NCBI RefSeq assembly: GCF_025717515.1
Contig: NZ_JAJIRN010000001.1
Location: 1 to 64,000, forward strand
Length of the DNA: 64,000 bases
Direction of reading: 5' to 3'
Origin: Roseateles oligotrophus
Lineage (GTDB): Bacteria; Pseudomonadota; Gammaproteobacteria; Burkholderiales; Burkholderiaceae_C
A program made the translations under genes and the position numbers. A model generated the notes under the pieces. It was not told where the DNA came from, did not search any database, and saw nothing but the letters and a program-made list of their open reading frames with translations. Positions within the stretch are counted from its first letter, which is position 1; the number at the start of each line of letters is the position of its first letter. Shown in pieces: positions 1-7,325 of the stretch.

Positions 1-8
1 GCCAGCAC

Positions 9-407
9 ATGCGTAAAGCTTCACTTCTTGCAATGCTCCTCACCTCCTTCGCAGCCCTGGCTGATGCGAATGAAAACTGGATCCAAGTTCAAGGCGGCTC
101 CTGGACTGTTCCTGCAAATGATGTCGTTCAAATGGCTGGGAAGATTCAGGCTGCGGCTGCGGGTGCACGCGGGCGCAGAGGCGCGCCGAAGGACATATCG
201 ACTTACGTTATCCAGTACCAAGGAGCGGGTCCGTCCAGCGCTCGGGTGATAGAACTGCGCGGCTCGTGTGAGGTTGATGCCCATTCCCGCGAGGAACGGC
301 GCAAGGGCTTCTTCAACACTATGGACGGCGGCGATTGCTACTTCAGCGCTGTCTGGGACGCGAAGGCAATGAAATTCAAGATATTTTTATTCAATGGAGT
401 TGCCTGA
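9..407 (+). CDS. Integron cassette: small secreted protein of unknown function
   Basis: A 132-residue protein starting at an ATG, with a hydrophobic N-terminus (about residues 4-19, ending near ALADA) that looks like a cleavable signal peptide, so it is probably periplasmic. I recognise no domain. The mature part has two cysteines (in GSCEV and GDCYF) that could form a disulfide. The stop codon lies 13 bases before an attC site in the same orientation, so this is the gene of an integron cassette whose left boundary is outside or at the very edge of the window. Function cannot be assigned. The reading frame itself is well supported by the start, the signal peptide and the cassette architecture. 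Confidence 0.75.
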   Translation: MRKASLLAMLLTSFAALADANENWIQVQGGSWTVPANDVVQMAGKIQAAAAGARGRRGAPKDISTYVIQYQGAGPSSARVIELRGSCEVDAHSREERRKGFFNTMDGGDCYFSAVWDAKAMKFKIFLFNGVA

Positions 408-420
408 TGCGAGTCGTGCT

Positions 421-531
421 GGCTAACCTGTCGTTCGAACCGACTCGCAACGGCTGGTCTCTCCAGGCCCCCATTTCATTCTGGGCCTTCCGCGCCCAGC
501 CGCCGCTCGCGGCTCAACTTCGACGTTAGCC
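421..531 (+). repeat. attC recombination site 1 of chromosomal integron
   Basis: Outer core sites GGCTAAC (421-427) and GTTAGCC (525-531) are exact reverse complements. Inside them are the inner boxes: TGTCGTTCGA on the left and TCAACTTCGACG on the right, which pair with an extra unpaired base as is usual for attC. The middle (about 445-505) is itself an imperfect palindrome. The site lies directly after a short gene and recurs nearly unchanged at 968-1078 and 1757-1867. The cassette junction is expected between G525 and T526. Confidence 0.9.
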
Positions 532-553
532 CTCATTCACACACATTTTCAAC

Positions 554-973
554 ATGCCTCCAGAGAATCCCGACTACATAAGCAGCGTTTCGTTGATGAT
601 CCTCGGCGAATCGTTGAATCCGTCGGTCGTGTCGCGCATCCTTGGACTGGAACCGGACAAATTCTGGAGCAAAGGTGACCCGAAGCAGATCGGGGAGTCC
701 TTGCATGAATGGGGTGGCTGGCGGCAAAAACTACCGGATTCGTTGAAACGCAAACCATTCGAGGAACAACTGCGCTACTGGGCACAGGAACTTCTTGCTC
801 GAATTCCTGGTATTCAAGAGCTTTCCGGGGCCGGAAATCGGTGCCTGCTTGATTGTTTCCTTACGACCGGTGAAGTTGCCCACATTCTTTTGAGCTCGGA
901 ACTCCAGCGCGAGGTTGCTAACTTGGGACTGGAATTCGAATTCAATGTTTGGGCGGGCCAAAATGAGGGCTAA
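554..973 (+). CDS. Integron cassette: DUF4279-family protein
   Basis: A 139-residue cytoplasmic protein. The N-terminal half (SSVSLMILGESLNPSVVSRI, then LGLEPDKFWSKGDP) has the pattern of DUF4279: a beta strand, a helix written as 'doubtful distance' residues, then LGLEPxxxxxKGD. That family is uncharacterised but common as lone genes in mobile and cassette contexts. No signal peptide or membrane segment is seen. The TAA stop (971-973) lies inside the left core site of the following attC, which is typical of integron cassettes, where gene and attC are packed tightly. The cassette should run from 526 to 1072. Role unknown. Confidence 0.8.
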   Translation: MPPENPDYISSVSLMILGESLNPSVVSRILGLEPDKFWSKGDPKQIGESLHEWGGWRQKLPDSLKRKPFEEQLRYWAQELLARIPGIQELSGAGNRCLLDCFLTTGEVAHILLSSELQREVANLGLEFEFNVWAGQNEG

Positions 974-1078
974 CCTGTCGTTCGAGCCGACTCGCAACGG
1001 CTGGTCACTCCAGGCCCCCATTTCATTCTGGGCCTTCCGTGCCCAGCCGCCGCTCGCGGCTCAACTTCGACGTTCGGC
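968..1078 (+). repeat. attC recombination site 2
   Basis: Left core GGCTAAC (968-974), right core GTTCGGC (1072-1078), inner boxes and central palindrome as in site 1. Across its 111 bases it differs from site 1 at only a few positions (for example gagccg for gaaccg, and cgtgcc for cgcgcc). Such homogeneity between attC sites is the mark of chromosomal (sedentary) integron arrays rather than mobile ones. The preceding gene's stop codon is embedded in the left core. Confidence 0.9.
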
Positions 1079-1130
1079 CTCTTGAAATTCGTTTCTGGAC
1101 GATTGTGCGCCTTGGGCGTATAGTTCAGCA

Positions 1131-1442
1131 ATGCTCACAGTCGTCGAAACTCTTCTCTTCCAACGTCAGTGGCCGCTCTATTGGAGCGAAGAGGAGCGCG
1201 GCGTATTTGCCGCTCACATTGCAGAGCATCCCACTGCCGGAGACGTCGTGCCCGAATCCGGCGGCATTCGCAAAGTGCGCTGGGGTCGCGCAGGTTCGGG
1301 CAAGTCGGGTGGCGTGCGAGTGATTTACTTCACTCGTAGTGCAGAAGGTGAAGTTGTCTTGCTTACGCTCTATGCGAAATCAAAAACGGACAACCTGACC
1401 GGCCCAAAGTTGAAGGAGATTCGCCGTGCCCTCGAAGAGTAA
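1131..1442 (+). CDS. Integron cassette: RelE/HigB-type toxin
   Basis: A 103-residue protein of the RelE/ParE toxin fold: an N-terminal helix (LYWSEEERGVFAAHI), then GIRKVRWG and GVRVIYFTRS strands, then VVLLTLYAKS and a C-terminal helix (KTDNLTGPKLKEIRRALEE). The GxRKxRW...GxRVIYF pattern followed by LLTLYAKS is typical of HigB/RelE-like ribosome-dependent mRNA interferases. The gene overlaps the start of an Xre-type antitoxin gene by 17 bases, so the order is toxin first, as in higBA. Together they form one cassette (about 1073-1861). Toxicity and cleavage specificity are inferred from family only. Confidence 0.88.
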   Translation: MLTVVETLLFQRQWPLYWSEEERGVFAAHIAEHPTAGDVVPESGGIRKVRWGRAGSGKSGGVRVIYFTRSAEGEVVLLTLYAKSKTDNLTGPKLKEIRRALEE

Positions 1443-1740
1443 ACCCCTGACCGACGCAGAACTGACTGCGTACGAAGCCAAACGCGATCTTGCTGCTGAG
1501 CTTCTGCAATCCGTGCGTGAAATGAAGGCGGGACAAGTCCGTGTTGTGGCGTCGCCAGTCATTGATGCTCGCAATAAGACGGGACTATCGCAGTCGCAAT
1601 TCGCTGCGCTGATGGGTGTGTCGGTTCGTACCTTGCAGGGTTGGGAGCAAGGGCGCAAGCAGCCAAGCGGGGCAGCCCGCACGTTGTTGGCCATTGCTAG
1701 TTCCAATCCGAAGGCGTTGCTCGCGGTGGCGCACAAGTAG
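1426..1740 (+). CDS. Integron cassette: HigA-like HTH antitoxin
   Basis: A 104-residue protein with a GTG start at 1426, preceded at a suitable distance by AAGGAGA (inside the toxin gene). The C-terminal half is a Cro/C1 helix-turn-helix (about residues 44-95): TGLSQSQFAALMGVSVRTLQ, then GWEQGRKQPSGAARTLL. This is the typical antitoxin/autorepressor partner of a RelE/HigB toxin. The overlapping reading frames imply translational coupling. The pair likely stabilises the cassette array, a known role of toxin-antitoxin cassettes in chromosomal integrons. The cassette ends in attC site 3. Confidence 0.9.
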   Translation: MPSKSKPLTDAELTAYEAKRDLAAELLQSVREMKAGQVRVVASPVIDARNKTGLSQSQFAALMGVSVRTLQGWEQGRKQPSGAARTLLAIASSNPKALLAVAHK

Positions 1741-1756
1741 GCCTCATGCGCAAGAG

Positions 1757-1867
1757 GCCGAACCGGTCGTTCGAGCCGACTCGCAACGGCTGGTCTCTCC
1801 AGGCCCCCATTTCATTCTGGGCCGTCCGTGCCCAGCCGTCGCTCGCGGCTCAACTTCAACGTTGTGC
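1757..1867 (+). repeat. attC recombination site 3
   Basis: Left core GCCGAAC (1757-1763), right core GTTGTGC (1861-1867), with the same inner boxes and palindromic centre as sites 1 and 2. The outer cores are more diverged from each other than in site 1, but the right core still fits GTTRRRY. It closes the toxin-antitoxin cassette. Confidence 0.87.
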
Positions 1868-1876
1868 CGCAGGCTA

Positions 1877-1902
1877 AGTGAATCGCCCCGGGGCGATTCA
1901 CT
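1877..1902. repeat. Perfect 26-nt inverted repeat within ORF-less cassette
   Basis: The 13-base half-site AGTGAATCGCCCC is followed immediately by its exact complement, giving a perfect palindrome with no spacer. It sits between attC 3 and the left core of attC 4 and overlaps that core by three bases. It could be an extruding hairpin, a protein-binding site or part of an enlarged attC arm. No T-tract follows, so it is not a standard terminator. Confidence 0.75.
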
Positions 1903-1998
1903 CAACCGGACCCGAAACGGCATGCCTCCTGCGGGCCACATTTCATTTTGGCCCTCCGGCGTCCTGCCGTCGCGGGCCGGTTAGCTCAAACGTTGAGG
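1900..1998 (+). repeat. attC-like site 4 (diverged; terminal cassette without ORF)
   Basis: Left core ACTCAAC (1900-1906) and right core GTTGAGG (1992-1998), with a right inner box AGCTCAAACGTT and a central region that can fold back on itself. It is of a different lineage from sites 1-3, although the middle still shows the related CCACATTTCATTTTGGCCC. The segment from 1862 to 1992 would be a 131-base cassette with no reading frame. It is the last attC seen before conserved chromosomal genes, so it probably marks the distal end of the array. Confidence 0.7.
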
Positions 1999-2228
1999 CT
2001 GTAAAAAAATTCCCAAATCAGGTCACCCCGGATTCACATTGAGCGGCACATTCCACCGGGGTCAGGTCTTGATCCTGAAGCCCTTCCGTCATTTTTTGAC
2101 TGGTCAAACTCCTTGCAATAACAGTCCCCTTTGAGCCCGCCGAGGTGAGCAGCGAGTTGGACGCGGCCTTGGCTGGGATCACCGCAGGGCCGAGCCGCTC
2201 GTAAGCGGCTCTGGGCGAACAACCAGCA
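1999..2228. other. Intergenic remnant between integron array and cysK
   Basis: No convincing gene. Two overlapping short frames exist on the minus strand but have no recognisable domain or clear start. The stretch has the 10-mer GGGGTCAGGT (2058-2067), which also occurs twice at 46.8 kb in another gene-poor stretch, and a hairpin (gagccgctcgtaagcggctc) near 2192-2211. It looks like decayed mobile DNA at the array boundary. The hairpin lies just past the cysK stop and may help end transcription, but it has no T-tract. Confidence 0.4.
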
Positions 2229-3146
2229 TCAGGCGGGCAAGAAGCCTTCGATCGACAAGTAGCGCTCACCGGTGTCGTAGTTGAAACCCAAGACCCGCGA
2301 GCCGGCGGGTAAGTCGGCCAATTTCTTGGCAATGGCGGCCAGCGTGGCGCCGCTGGAAATGCCCACCAGCAAGCCCTCCTGGGCGGCGCTGCGGCGCGCA
2401 TATTCGCGCGCCTCCTCGGCCTCGACCTGGATCACGCCGTCGAGTAAATCGGTGTGCAAATTGGTCGGGATGAAGCCGGCGCCAATGCCCTGGATCGGGT
2501 GCGGTGCCGGCGCGCCGCCGCTGATGACCGGCGAGGCGCTGGGCTCGACCGCAAACACCTTCAAATTCGGCCAGGCCTTCTTAAGTACTTGCGCGCAGCC
2601 GGTAATGTGGCCGCCGGTGCCCACGCCAGTGATCAATGCGTCCAGACCTTCGGGGAAGTCGCGCAGGATTTCTTGCGCCGTGCTGCGCACATGGACGGCA
2701 ATATTGGCCGGGTTTTCAAACTGCTGCGGCATCCACGATCCCGGATTTTCGGCCACCAATTCCTGCGCGCGGGCGATCGCGCCCTTCATGCCTTTTTCGC
2801 GTGGGGTCAAATCAAAGCTGGCGCCATAGGCCAGCATCAGCCGGCGACGCTCGACGGACATGCTGTCCGGCATCACCAGAATCAGCTTGTAGCCCTTGAC
2901 GGCGGCCACCATGGCCAGACCAACGCCGGTATTGCCGGAGGTCGGCTCGATGATGGTCGCACCTGGCTTCAACAGACCACGCGCTTCGGCGTCTTCGACC
3001 ATGGACAGCGCGATGCGGTCCTTGATCGAACCACCCGGATTGCTTCGCTCGGACTTGATCCAGACCTGCGCCTGCGCGCCGAACAGGCGCTGCATGCGGA
3101 TATGCGGGGTGTTGCCGATGGTGGCAAGAACGTTGTCAACTTTCAT
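2229..3146 (-). CDS. cysK: Cysteine synthase (O-acetylserine sulfhydrylase)
   Basis: A 305-residue PLP enzyme that makes cysteine from O-acetylserine and sulfide in the cytoplasm. Seen: the PLP-lysine region [15 protein letters not shown] (about residues 34-48), the substrate loop [15 protein letters not shown], the glycine-rich phosphate-binding loop [20 protein letters not shown], and the C-terminal GISSGAT. GERYLS near the end is characteristic of CysK/CysM proteins, and length fits. The ATG at 3146 was chosen because AAGGAG lies eight bases upstream; an in-frame GTG nine bases earlier sits too close to that site. It overlaps the end of the upstream HTH gene by 11 bases, so the two are probably cotranscribed. 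CysK and CysM are hard to separate by eye; CysK fits better. Confidence 0.92.
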   Translation of the reverse strand: MKVDNVLATIGNTPHIRMQRLFGAQAQVWIKSERSNPGGSIKDRIALSMVEDAEARGLLKPGATIIEPTSGNTGVGLAMVAAVKGYKLILVMPDSMSVERRRLMLAYGASFDLTPREKGMKGAIARAQELVAENPGSWMPQQFENPANIAVHVRSTAQEILRDFPEGLDALITGVGTGGHITGCAQVLKKAWPNLKVFAVEPSASPVISGGAPAPHPIQGIGAGFIPTNLHTDLLDGVIQVEAEEAREYARRSAAQEGLLVGISSGATLAAIAKKLADLPAGSRVLGFNYDTGERYLSIEGFLPA

Positions 3147-3435
3147 GTGAGTCACTCCTTGGGGATGATGAATCTGGGGCTAGCAATTTCAAGCTCGGAT
3201 GTTGCTGGGTCAAGAGTTGGAACATGGCGAAGATCGGCCCCGGCATATTGCGTGGGTCGCTGGCACTCTCCAAGGCCTGCCAGGTGCGCGATTGCAGTCC
3301 GCCTCGGCTACCGGCTTGCACCGGGTAAGCCATTAGCTGTGCGGCCTCCACCTGGCTCAGGCCGGCGGCAACGCGTGCAGCCTTGAGTTCATCGCCGCTG
3401 GGCGAGGGCATGTCGATCGAGGTGAACTTTGGCAT
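3136..3435 (-). CDS. Small helix-turn-helix protein
   Basis: A 99-residue protein starting at the ATG at 3435. Residues about 14-60 resemble a Cro/C1-type helix-turn-helix: [21 protein letters not shown] followed, after a longer than usual loop, by [24 protein letters not shown], like single-domain DNA-binding proteins that carry an aromatic W in helix 4. The C-terminus ([11 protein letters not shown]) is low complexity. It overlaps cysK by 11 bases, so it may be an operon regulator, but no sulfur-regulator family is recognised. A longer frame could begin upstream at 3516, but that would run into the RNase P RNA gene, so it was rejected. Confidence 0.72.
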   Translation of the reverse strand: MPKFTSIDMPSPSGDELKAARVAAGLSQVEAAQLMAYPVQAGSRGGLQSRTWQALESASDPRNMPGPIFAMFQLLTQQHPSLKLLAPDSSSPRSDSHES

Positions 3436-3446
3436 GGCGGACTGGG

Positions 3447-3475
3447 TGAATGAAGCGCCAATCGTAGGCGATAAT
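3447..3475 (+). promoter_or_regulatory. Probable sigma-70 promoter of rnpB
   Basis: A GATAAT -10 hexamer at 3470-3475 ends seven bases before the first base of the RNase P RNA P1 stem (3483), which is the expected start-site distance. The -35 region at 17-base spacing is TGAATG (3447-3452), a weak match. No other good hexamer pair was found upstream. Confidence 0.5.
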
Positions 3476-3482
3476 GCTGGCT

Positions 3483-3860
3483 GTGAAGCAAGCCAGACCG
3501 CCGCTGGCCCGATCATGGAAACATGGGGCTGGAGGAAGGTCCGGACTGCATAGAGCGGCGTAGCAGTTAACGGCTGTCCGGCGTGAGCCGAGGATCAGAG
3601 CAACAGAGACGAGTCGATCAAACGTGCCGGGTGTAATAGCTCGGCGGGACCGGAAGCGCAGCCTCCGGGATCGGGTGAAACGGGCAATCTCTACGCGCAG
3701 CAACACCAAGTAGGCCAGTATTGATGCGGCTCGCAGAGCTGGCGGGTAGGTGGCACCGAGCCGGGCAGTGATGCCCGGCCAAGAGGAATGGCGGTCACAG
3801 CACCCAAGCCCGCAAGGGCAAGGGCGCTGCACAGAATCCGGCCTATCGGCTTGCTTCACT
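3483..3860 (+). ncRNA. rnpB: RNase P RNA, bacterial class A
   Basis: Catalytic RNA that matures tRNA 5' ends together with the RnpA protein. The ends form a perfect 10-bp P1 stem (3483-3492 with 3850-3859). Signature elements appear in order: GGAGGAAGGTCCGGACT (CR-I, about 3531), GAGCAACAGAGA (about 3597), GGGTGAAACGGGCAA, AAGTAGGCCAG, GCGGGTAGG, AGAGGAATGGC with a CACAG motif, and the terminal CAGAATCCGGCCTATCGGC. About 377 bases, normal for class A. A T-rich stretch (CTTTTAAACTTTTGTTTTT) follows the 3' end. Any protein frame drawn across this segment is spurious. Confidence 0.97.
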
Positions 3861-3919
3861 CTTTTAAACTTTTGTTTTTGCGTGACAGACCGCCTTAGGG
3901 CTTGTCCCGAGTAGCTCTG

Positions 3920-4924
3920 TCAGCAACTGATTGAGCGGGTTTGCAGCAGAGACTCGATGGTCTCTTGCACGGCCAGCGCTTCGGCATAGCCGGGCAGCCC
4001 ATGCTGGCGGCCCTCAATCATTGCCACCCATTGATCGAGTTGGTCGACCTGGCTGCGTTGACGCAAACCGTCGGCTTCTGCCGAGATGCCTGCAAGTAAC
4101 CGGCCATCATGGCGGTGCACCTCGATCCGGCTGAACCATTCCCGCAGATCGACGCTGCCGGCCGCGCCGCGCCATTGCATGTGATTGAGGTCGGCTTGCT
4201 CGCCCCCCACCTTGCCCTTGATCAGGACATTGACCGCGCCGACCTTGAGCTCGGCCTGCAAGTCGGTCTCGGCCATGCGGCCATCGCTCGGATAGTCGAC
4301 CCGGCTGCGGACTACCGACGCCGGCCCCAGCACGCGCTGCAGCGCGAAGATGAAATGCGATAGAACCTCGCGGCAGAAGCCTCCTTCGGTGCGCTCGGCC
4401 AGCCAAGCTCCGGCGGCGGCTTGCCAGGGCCTGGGCCAAGCGGCAAAGGCGAGTTCCAGTTCGACCGCTTGCAAGGCGCCCAGTTCGGATGCGTTGCCGG
4501 CACCGAAATGCTGTTGCAACAAGGTCAAACCGGGCGAGGAGGCGAGGGCGAAATTGACGGCGGCGCGCTGCCCTTCGGCCGCGATGCGGGCGATGCAGCG
4601 GCGGGCGGCGTCGAAATCGACCGTCAGCGGCTTCTCGCAAAACACCGTCAGCCCGGCGTCAAAAGCCTGCTCGGACAGCGTCATATGCGGTGCCGGCGGC
4701 GTGGCGATATAGAGCGAACGCAGGCCGGCCTCGGTGATCAAGTCTGCGGCGCAAGCTGCCGCCCGCAGCTGCGGATAGCTCTGCAGTGTCTGTGCCACGG
4801 CGGCTGGATTCGCATCCCAAACCAACACGGGGCGCAAGCGCGGGTGGCCAGCCAAGCGCGCCAACATGCGTTGGCCCATCACTCCCAGGCCGATCACGCC
4901 GACATTCAAATGCTGTTGACTCAT
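3920..4924 (-). CDS. Gfo/Idh/MocA-family oxidoreductase
   Basis: A 334-residue NAD(P)-dependent dehydrogenase-like protein. It has an N-terminal Rossmann motif (NVGVIGLGVMGQRMLARLA, about residues 6-25), the family motif YIATPPAPHMTLSEQAFDAG, and FCEKPLTVDF (about 92-101), whose EKP lysine is the conserved catalytic or cofactor-site residue. A C-terminal alpha/beta substrate domain follows. The ATG at 4924 places the Rossmann fold at the N-terminus; an upstream in-frame start would add 23 unlike residues. Substrate (sugar, inositol or amino sugar) cannot be told, and there is no pathway context: the neighbours are rnpB and a divergent MFS pump. Confidence 0.85.
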   Translation of the reverse strand: MSQQHLNVGVIGLGVMGQRMLARLAGHPRLRPVLVWDANPAAVAQTLQSYPQLRAAACAADLITEAGLRSLYIATPPAPHMTLSEQAFDAGLTVFCEKPLTVDFDAARRCIARIAAEGQRAAVNFALASSPGLTLLQQHFGAGNASELGALQAVELELAFAAWPRPWQAAAGAWLAERTEGGFCREVLSHFIFALQRVLGPASVVRSRVDYPSDGRMAETDLQAELKVGAVNVLIKGKVGGEQADLNHMQWRGAAGSVDLREWFSRIEVHRHDGRLLAGISAEADGLRQRSQVDQLDQWVAMIEGRQHGLPGYAEALAVQETIESLLQTRSISC

Positions 4925-5025
4925 GCTTTGTTCGCTGTGCAATACCTTAGAAGGGCGCCAGTTTAGGGCCGCGCATACACTGGCCGGCTGCACATTTCGG
5001 TTGCCTTGCCGGCGCCCCTCTCTTT

Positions 5026-6231
5026 ATGAATCCAGAAGCCGGTCATCTGTGGCGCGGCCCGCGTTGGGCCTTGGCTGTTTTGCTGGCGGGCTTGGGCATG
5101 ATCGGGCCGTTTTCGATCGACACCTATCTGCCAGCCTTTGCCGGTATCGCGGCGGCCTTGCATGCCACGCCGATCGAGATGCAGCAAACGCTGTCGAGCT
5201 ATTTGTTCGGCTTTGCGCTGATGAATTTATTCCATGGCGCTTTGTCCGACAGTTTCGGGCGCCGACCGGTGGTGCTGTGGGGCATGGCGGTGTTCACGCT
5301 GGCCTCGGTGGGCTGTGCGCTATCGGGAAGCATCGGGCAACTGGTGTTTTGGCGCACGGTGCAGGGCATGTCGGCCGGCGCCGGCATGGTGGTGTCGCGC
5401 GCCATCATTCGCGATATGTTCCCGCCGTCCGAGGCGCAGCGGGTGATGTCGCAGGTGACTATCTTCTTCGGCATCGCCCCGGCGATTGCGCCGATGATCG
5501 GCGGTTTCTTGTTTGTGCACACCGATTGGCACGCAATTTTTTGGTTCCTGGTCTTCGTCGGGGTGGTGCTCTTCATTGCCAATTGGCGTTTGTTGCCGGA
5601 GACCCTGCATGCCGATATGGTGCAGCCTTTCCAGGTCCGGCCTCTGCTGCGCGGCTACTGGCAACTCTGCTCGAACCGGCGCTTTATCTTGTTAGCGCTG
5701 GCCAGCGGCATCCCGTTCAATGGCATGTTTTTGTATGTGCTGGCCGCGCCGGTTTTTGTCGGTGAACATTTGAAGCTGGCGCCGACGCAGTTTTTCTGGT
5801 TCTTCTGCTTTGCCATCGGCGGCATCATGGCCGGTGCCTGGTTGAGTGGGCGCCTGGCCGGGAAGATCAAGCCCAGGCAACAGATCCGGCGCGGGTTCAT
5901 CATCATGTTCACCTTCTCCACGCTCAATGTGGGACTGAATTTGCTGCTGCCGCCGAGCCCGTTCTGGGCCTTGCCGGTGATCGGGGCGTTCTCGTTCGGC
6001 TGGGCCTTGATGGTGCCGGTGGTGACGCTGCTGGCGCTGGATGAGGTGCCCGAGCGGCGCGGCATGGCTTCGTCCTTGCAGGCTTGCATTGGCAGTGCCG
6101 CCAACGGCGTGGTGGCAGGTGTCGTGGCCCCCTTGGTGATGCACTCCACGCTCACTTTGGCGCTGACCTCAATGGGTTTGATGAGCATTGGTCTGCTGGC
6201 TTGGACCGCGGTCAAACGGCAATTGAAATAG
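5026..6231 (+). CDS. Bcr/CflA-family multidrug efflux MFS transporter
   Basis: A 401-residue inner-membrane drug:proton antiporter with about twelve hydrophobic segments. The first helix carries GPFSIDTYLPAF, a hallmark of the Bcr/CflA (DHA1) group, and MFS motif A is present as LSDSFGRRPVVLWG (about residues 77-90). VQGMSAGAGMVVSRAIIRDMF matches motif B/C of the group. The gene begins about 100 bases from the divergent oxidoreductase start, so the two share a control region. Likely exports toxic small molecules; substrate unknown. Confidence 0.92.
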   Translation: MNPEAGHLWRGPRWALAVLLAGLGMIGPFSIDTYLPAFAGIAAALHATPIEMQQTLSSYLFGFALMNLFHGALSDSFGRRPVVLWGMAVFTLASVGCALSGSIGQLVFWRTVQGMSAGAGMVVSRAIIRDMFPPSEAQRVMSQVTIFFGIAPAIAPMIGGFLFVHTDWHAIFWFLVFVGVVLFIANWRLLPETLHADMVQPFQVRPLLRGYWQLCSNRRFILLALASGIPFNGMFLYVLAAPVFVGEHLKLAPTQFFWFFCFAIGGIMAGAWLSGRLAGKIKPRQQIRRGFIIMFTFSTLNVGLNLLLPPSPFWALPVIGAFSFGWALMVPVVTLLALDEVPERRGMASSLQACIGSAANGVVAGVVAPLVMHSTLTLALTSMGLMSIGLLAWTAVKRQLK

Positions 6232-6306
6232 GGCCGCCGGCTCAAGCTGGCGCCAATTTGACCGAAGACATGACGATTGGAGCGCACCGAGGTGCGGGAG
6301 CATCGC

Positions 6307-7311
6307 ATGGAAGAAATTTTCAAAAAGAAATACGTAGGGCGCTTGATTCGAGTCGGCGTGATCGCGTGCGCCTGCAGCAGCGCATCGCTGGCGCAGGCCT
6401 CGGAAGCCAAGACTAAGCCCGCTGCGGCGCCTGCCGCAGCAGCAGCAGGCGAAGAATCTCTGGACCTGTTGCGCCAGCGCCTGGCTGAACGCCTGAGCAG
6501 CAAGGGCGACGCCCCCGCTCCGGGCATGAAGGTGACGGCCAGCGGCGGACACGAGGAGGCGGGCAAGGCCGCCAAAGCTGCCAAGGCCGGCAAGAAAGCA
6601 GAGCCGGCCGCGCATGCCGCCACCGAGCATGCACATTGGGGTTATGTCGGGGAGGGCGCGCCCGAGCGTTGGGCCGAACTGGATCCCGAGAACCGCCAAT
6701 GTGCGATTGGCACAAGACAAAGCCCGATCGACATCCGCGAGGGCATCCGCGTCGATCTCGAGAAGATCAATTTCGACTACCGGCCGAGTAATTTTGCGGT
6801 GCTGGACAATGGCCATACGGTGCAGGTCAATGTCGCACCCGGCAATGCTTTGCAGGTGATGGGGCGGCGTTTCGAGTTGCTGCAGTTTCACTTTCATCGC
6901 CCCAGCGAAGAGCGCATCAATGGCCGCCAATACGATATGGTCGCGCATCTGGTGCACAAGGATGCCGACGGCAAACTGGGCGTGGTGGCGGTGTTGTTGG
7001 AGCGCGGCCGCGACCAGGCCTTGATTCAAACCATCTGGAATAACCTGCCGCTTGAAAAAGGCCAGCCCTTGGCGGCGCCCGGCCTGCTGGATTTGAATCA
7101 GCTCTTGCCCGAGGACCGCAGCTATTTCACCTATATGGGCTCGCTGACCACGCCGCCTTGTTCCGAGGGCGTGCTCTGGATGGTGATGCGCACGCCGGTG
7201 CAGCTGTCGAGCAATCAGATTTCGATCTTTGCGCGGCTCTACCCGATGAACGCCAGGCCGATTCAGGCCGCCTCGGGGCGATTGATCAAGGAGTCATCCG
7301 GCGGGCCGTGA
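6307..7311 (+). CDS. Alpha-class carbonic anhydrase, periplasmic
   Basis: Interconverts carbon dioxide and bicarbonate. The protein has 334 residues with a signal peptide (basic MEEIFKKKYVGRLIR, hydrophobic core, cut near AQAS), then a long Ala/Lys-rich linker to about residue 105. The catalytic domain starts at HWGYVG. It shows RQSPIDI, the zinc histidines in QFHFHRPSEE (two) and MVAHLVHKD (one), and the signature GSLTTPPCSEGVLW. The ATG at 6307 was preferred (GGGAG six bases upstream) over a TTG 30 bases earlier. The extended charged linker before the catalytic domain is longer than usual and may bind envelope components. Confidence 0.94.
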   Translation: MEEIFKKKYVGRLIRVGVIACACSSASLAQASEAKTKPAAAPAAAAAGEESLDLLRQRLAERLSSKGDAPAPGMKVTASGGHEEAGKAAKAAKAGKKAEPAAHAATEHAHWGYVGEGAPERWAELDPENRQCAIGTRQSPIDIREGIRVDLEKINFDYRPSNFAVLDNGHTVQVNVAPGNALQVMGRRFELLQFHFHRPSEERINGRQYDMVAHLVHKDADGKLGVVAVLLERGRDQALIQTIWNNLPLEKGQPLAAPGLLDLNQLLPEDRSYFTYMGSLTTPPCSEGVLWMVMRTPVQLSSNQISIFARLYPMNARPIQAASGRLIKESSGGP

Positions 7312-7325
7312 GACCCCCATGTCAC

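Noticed and set aside
421-531. TTCGAACC resembling a tRNA T-loop
   Set aside because: No acceptor stem, anticodon arm or CCA around it; the segment is fully explained as attC.
2454-3386. 310-codon plus-strand frame opposite cysK
   Set aside because: Antisense shadow of cysK and the HTH gene; sequence is compositionally odd and matches no family.
3389-3859. 156-codon minus-strand frame
   Set aside because: Covers the RNase P RNA gene in antisense; the RNA signature is unambiguous.
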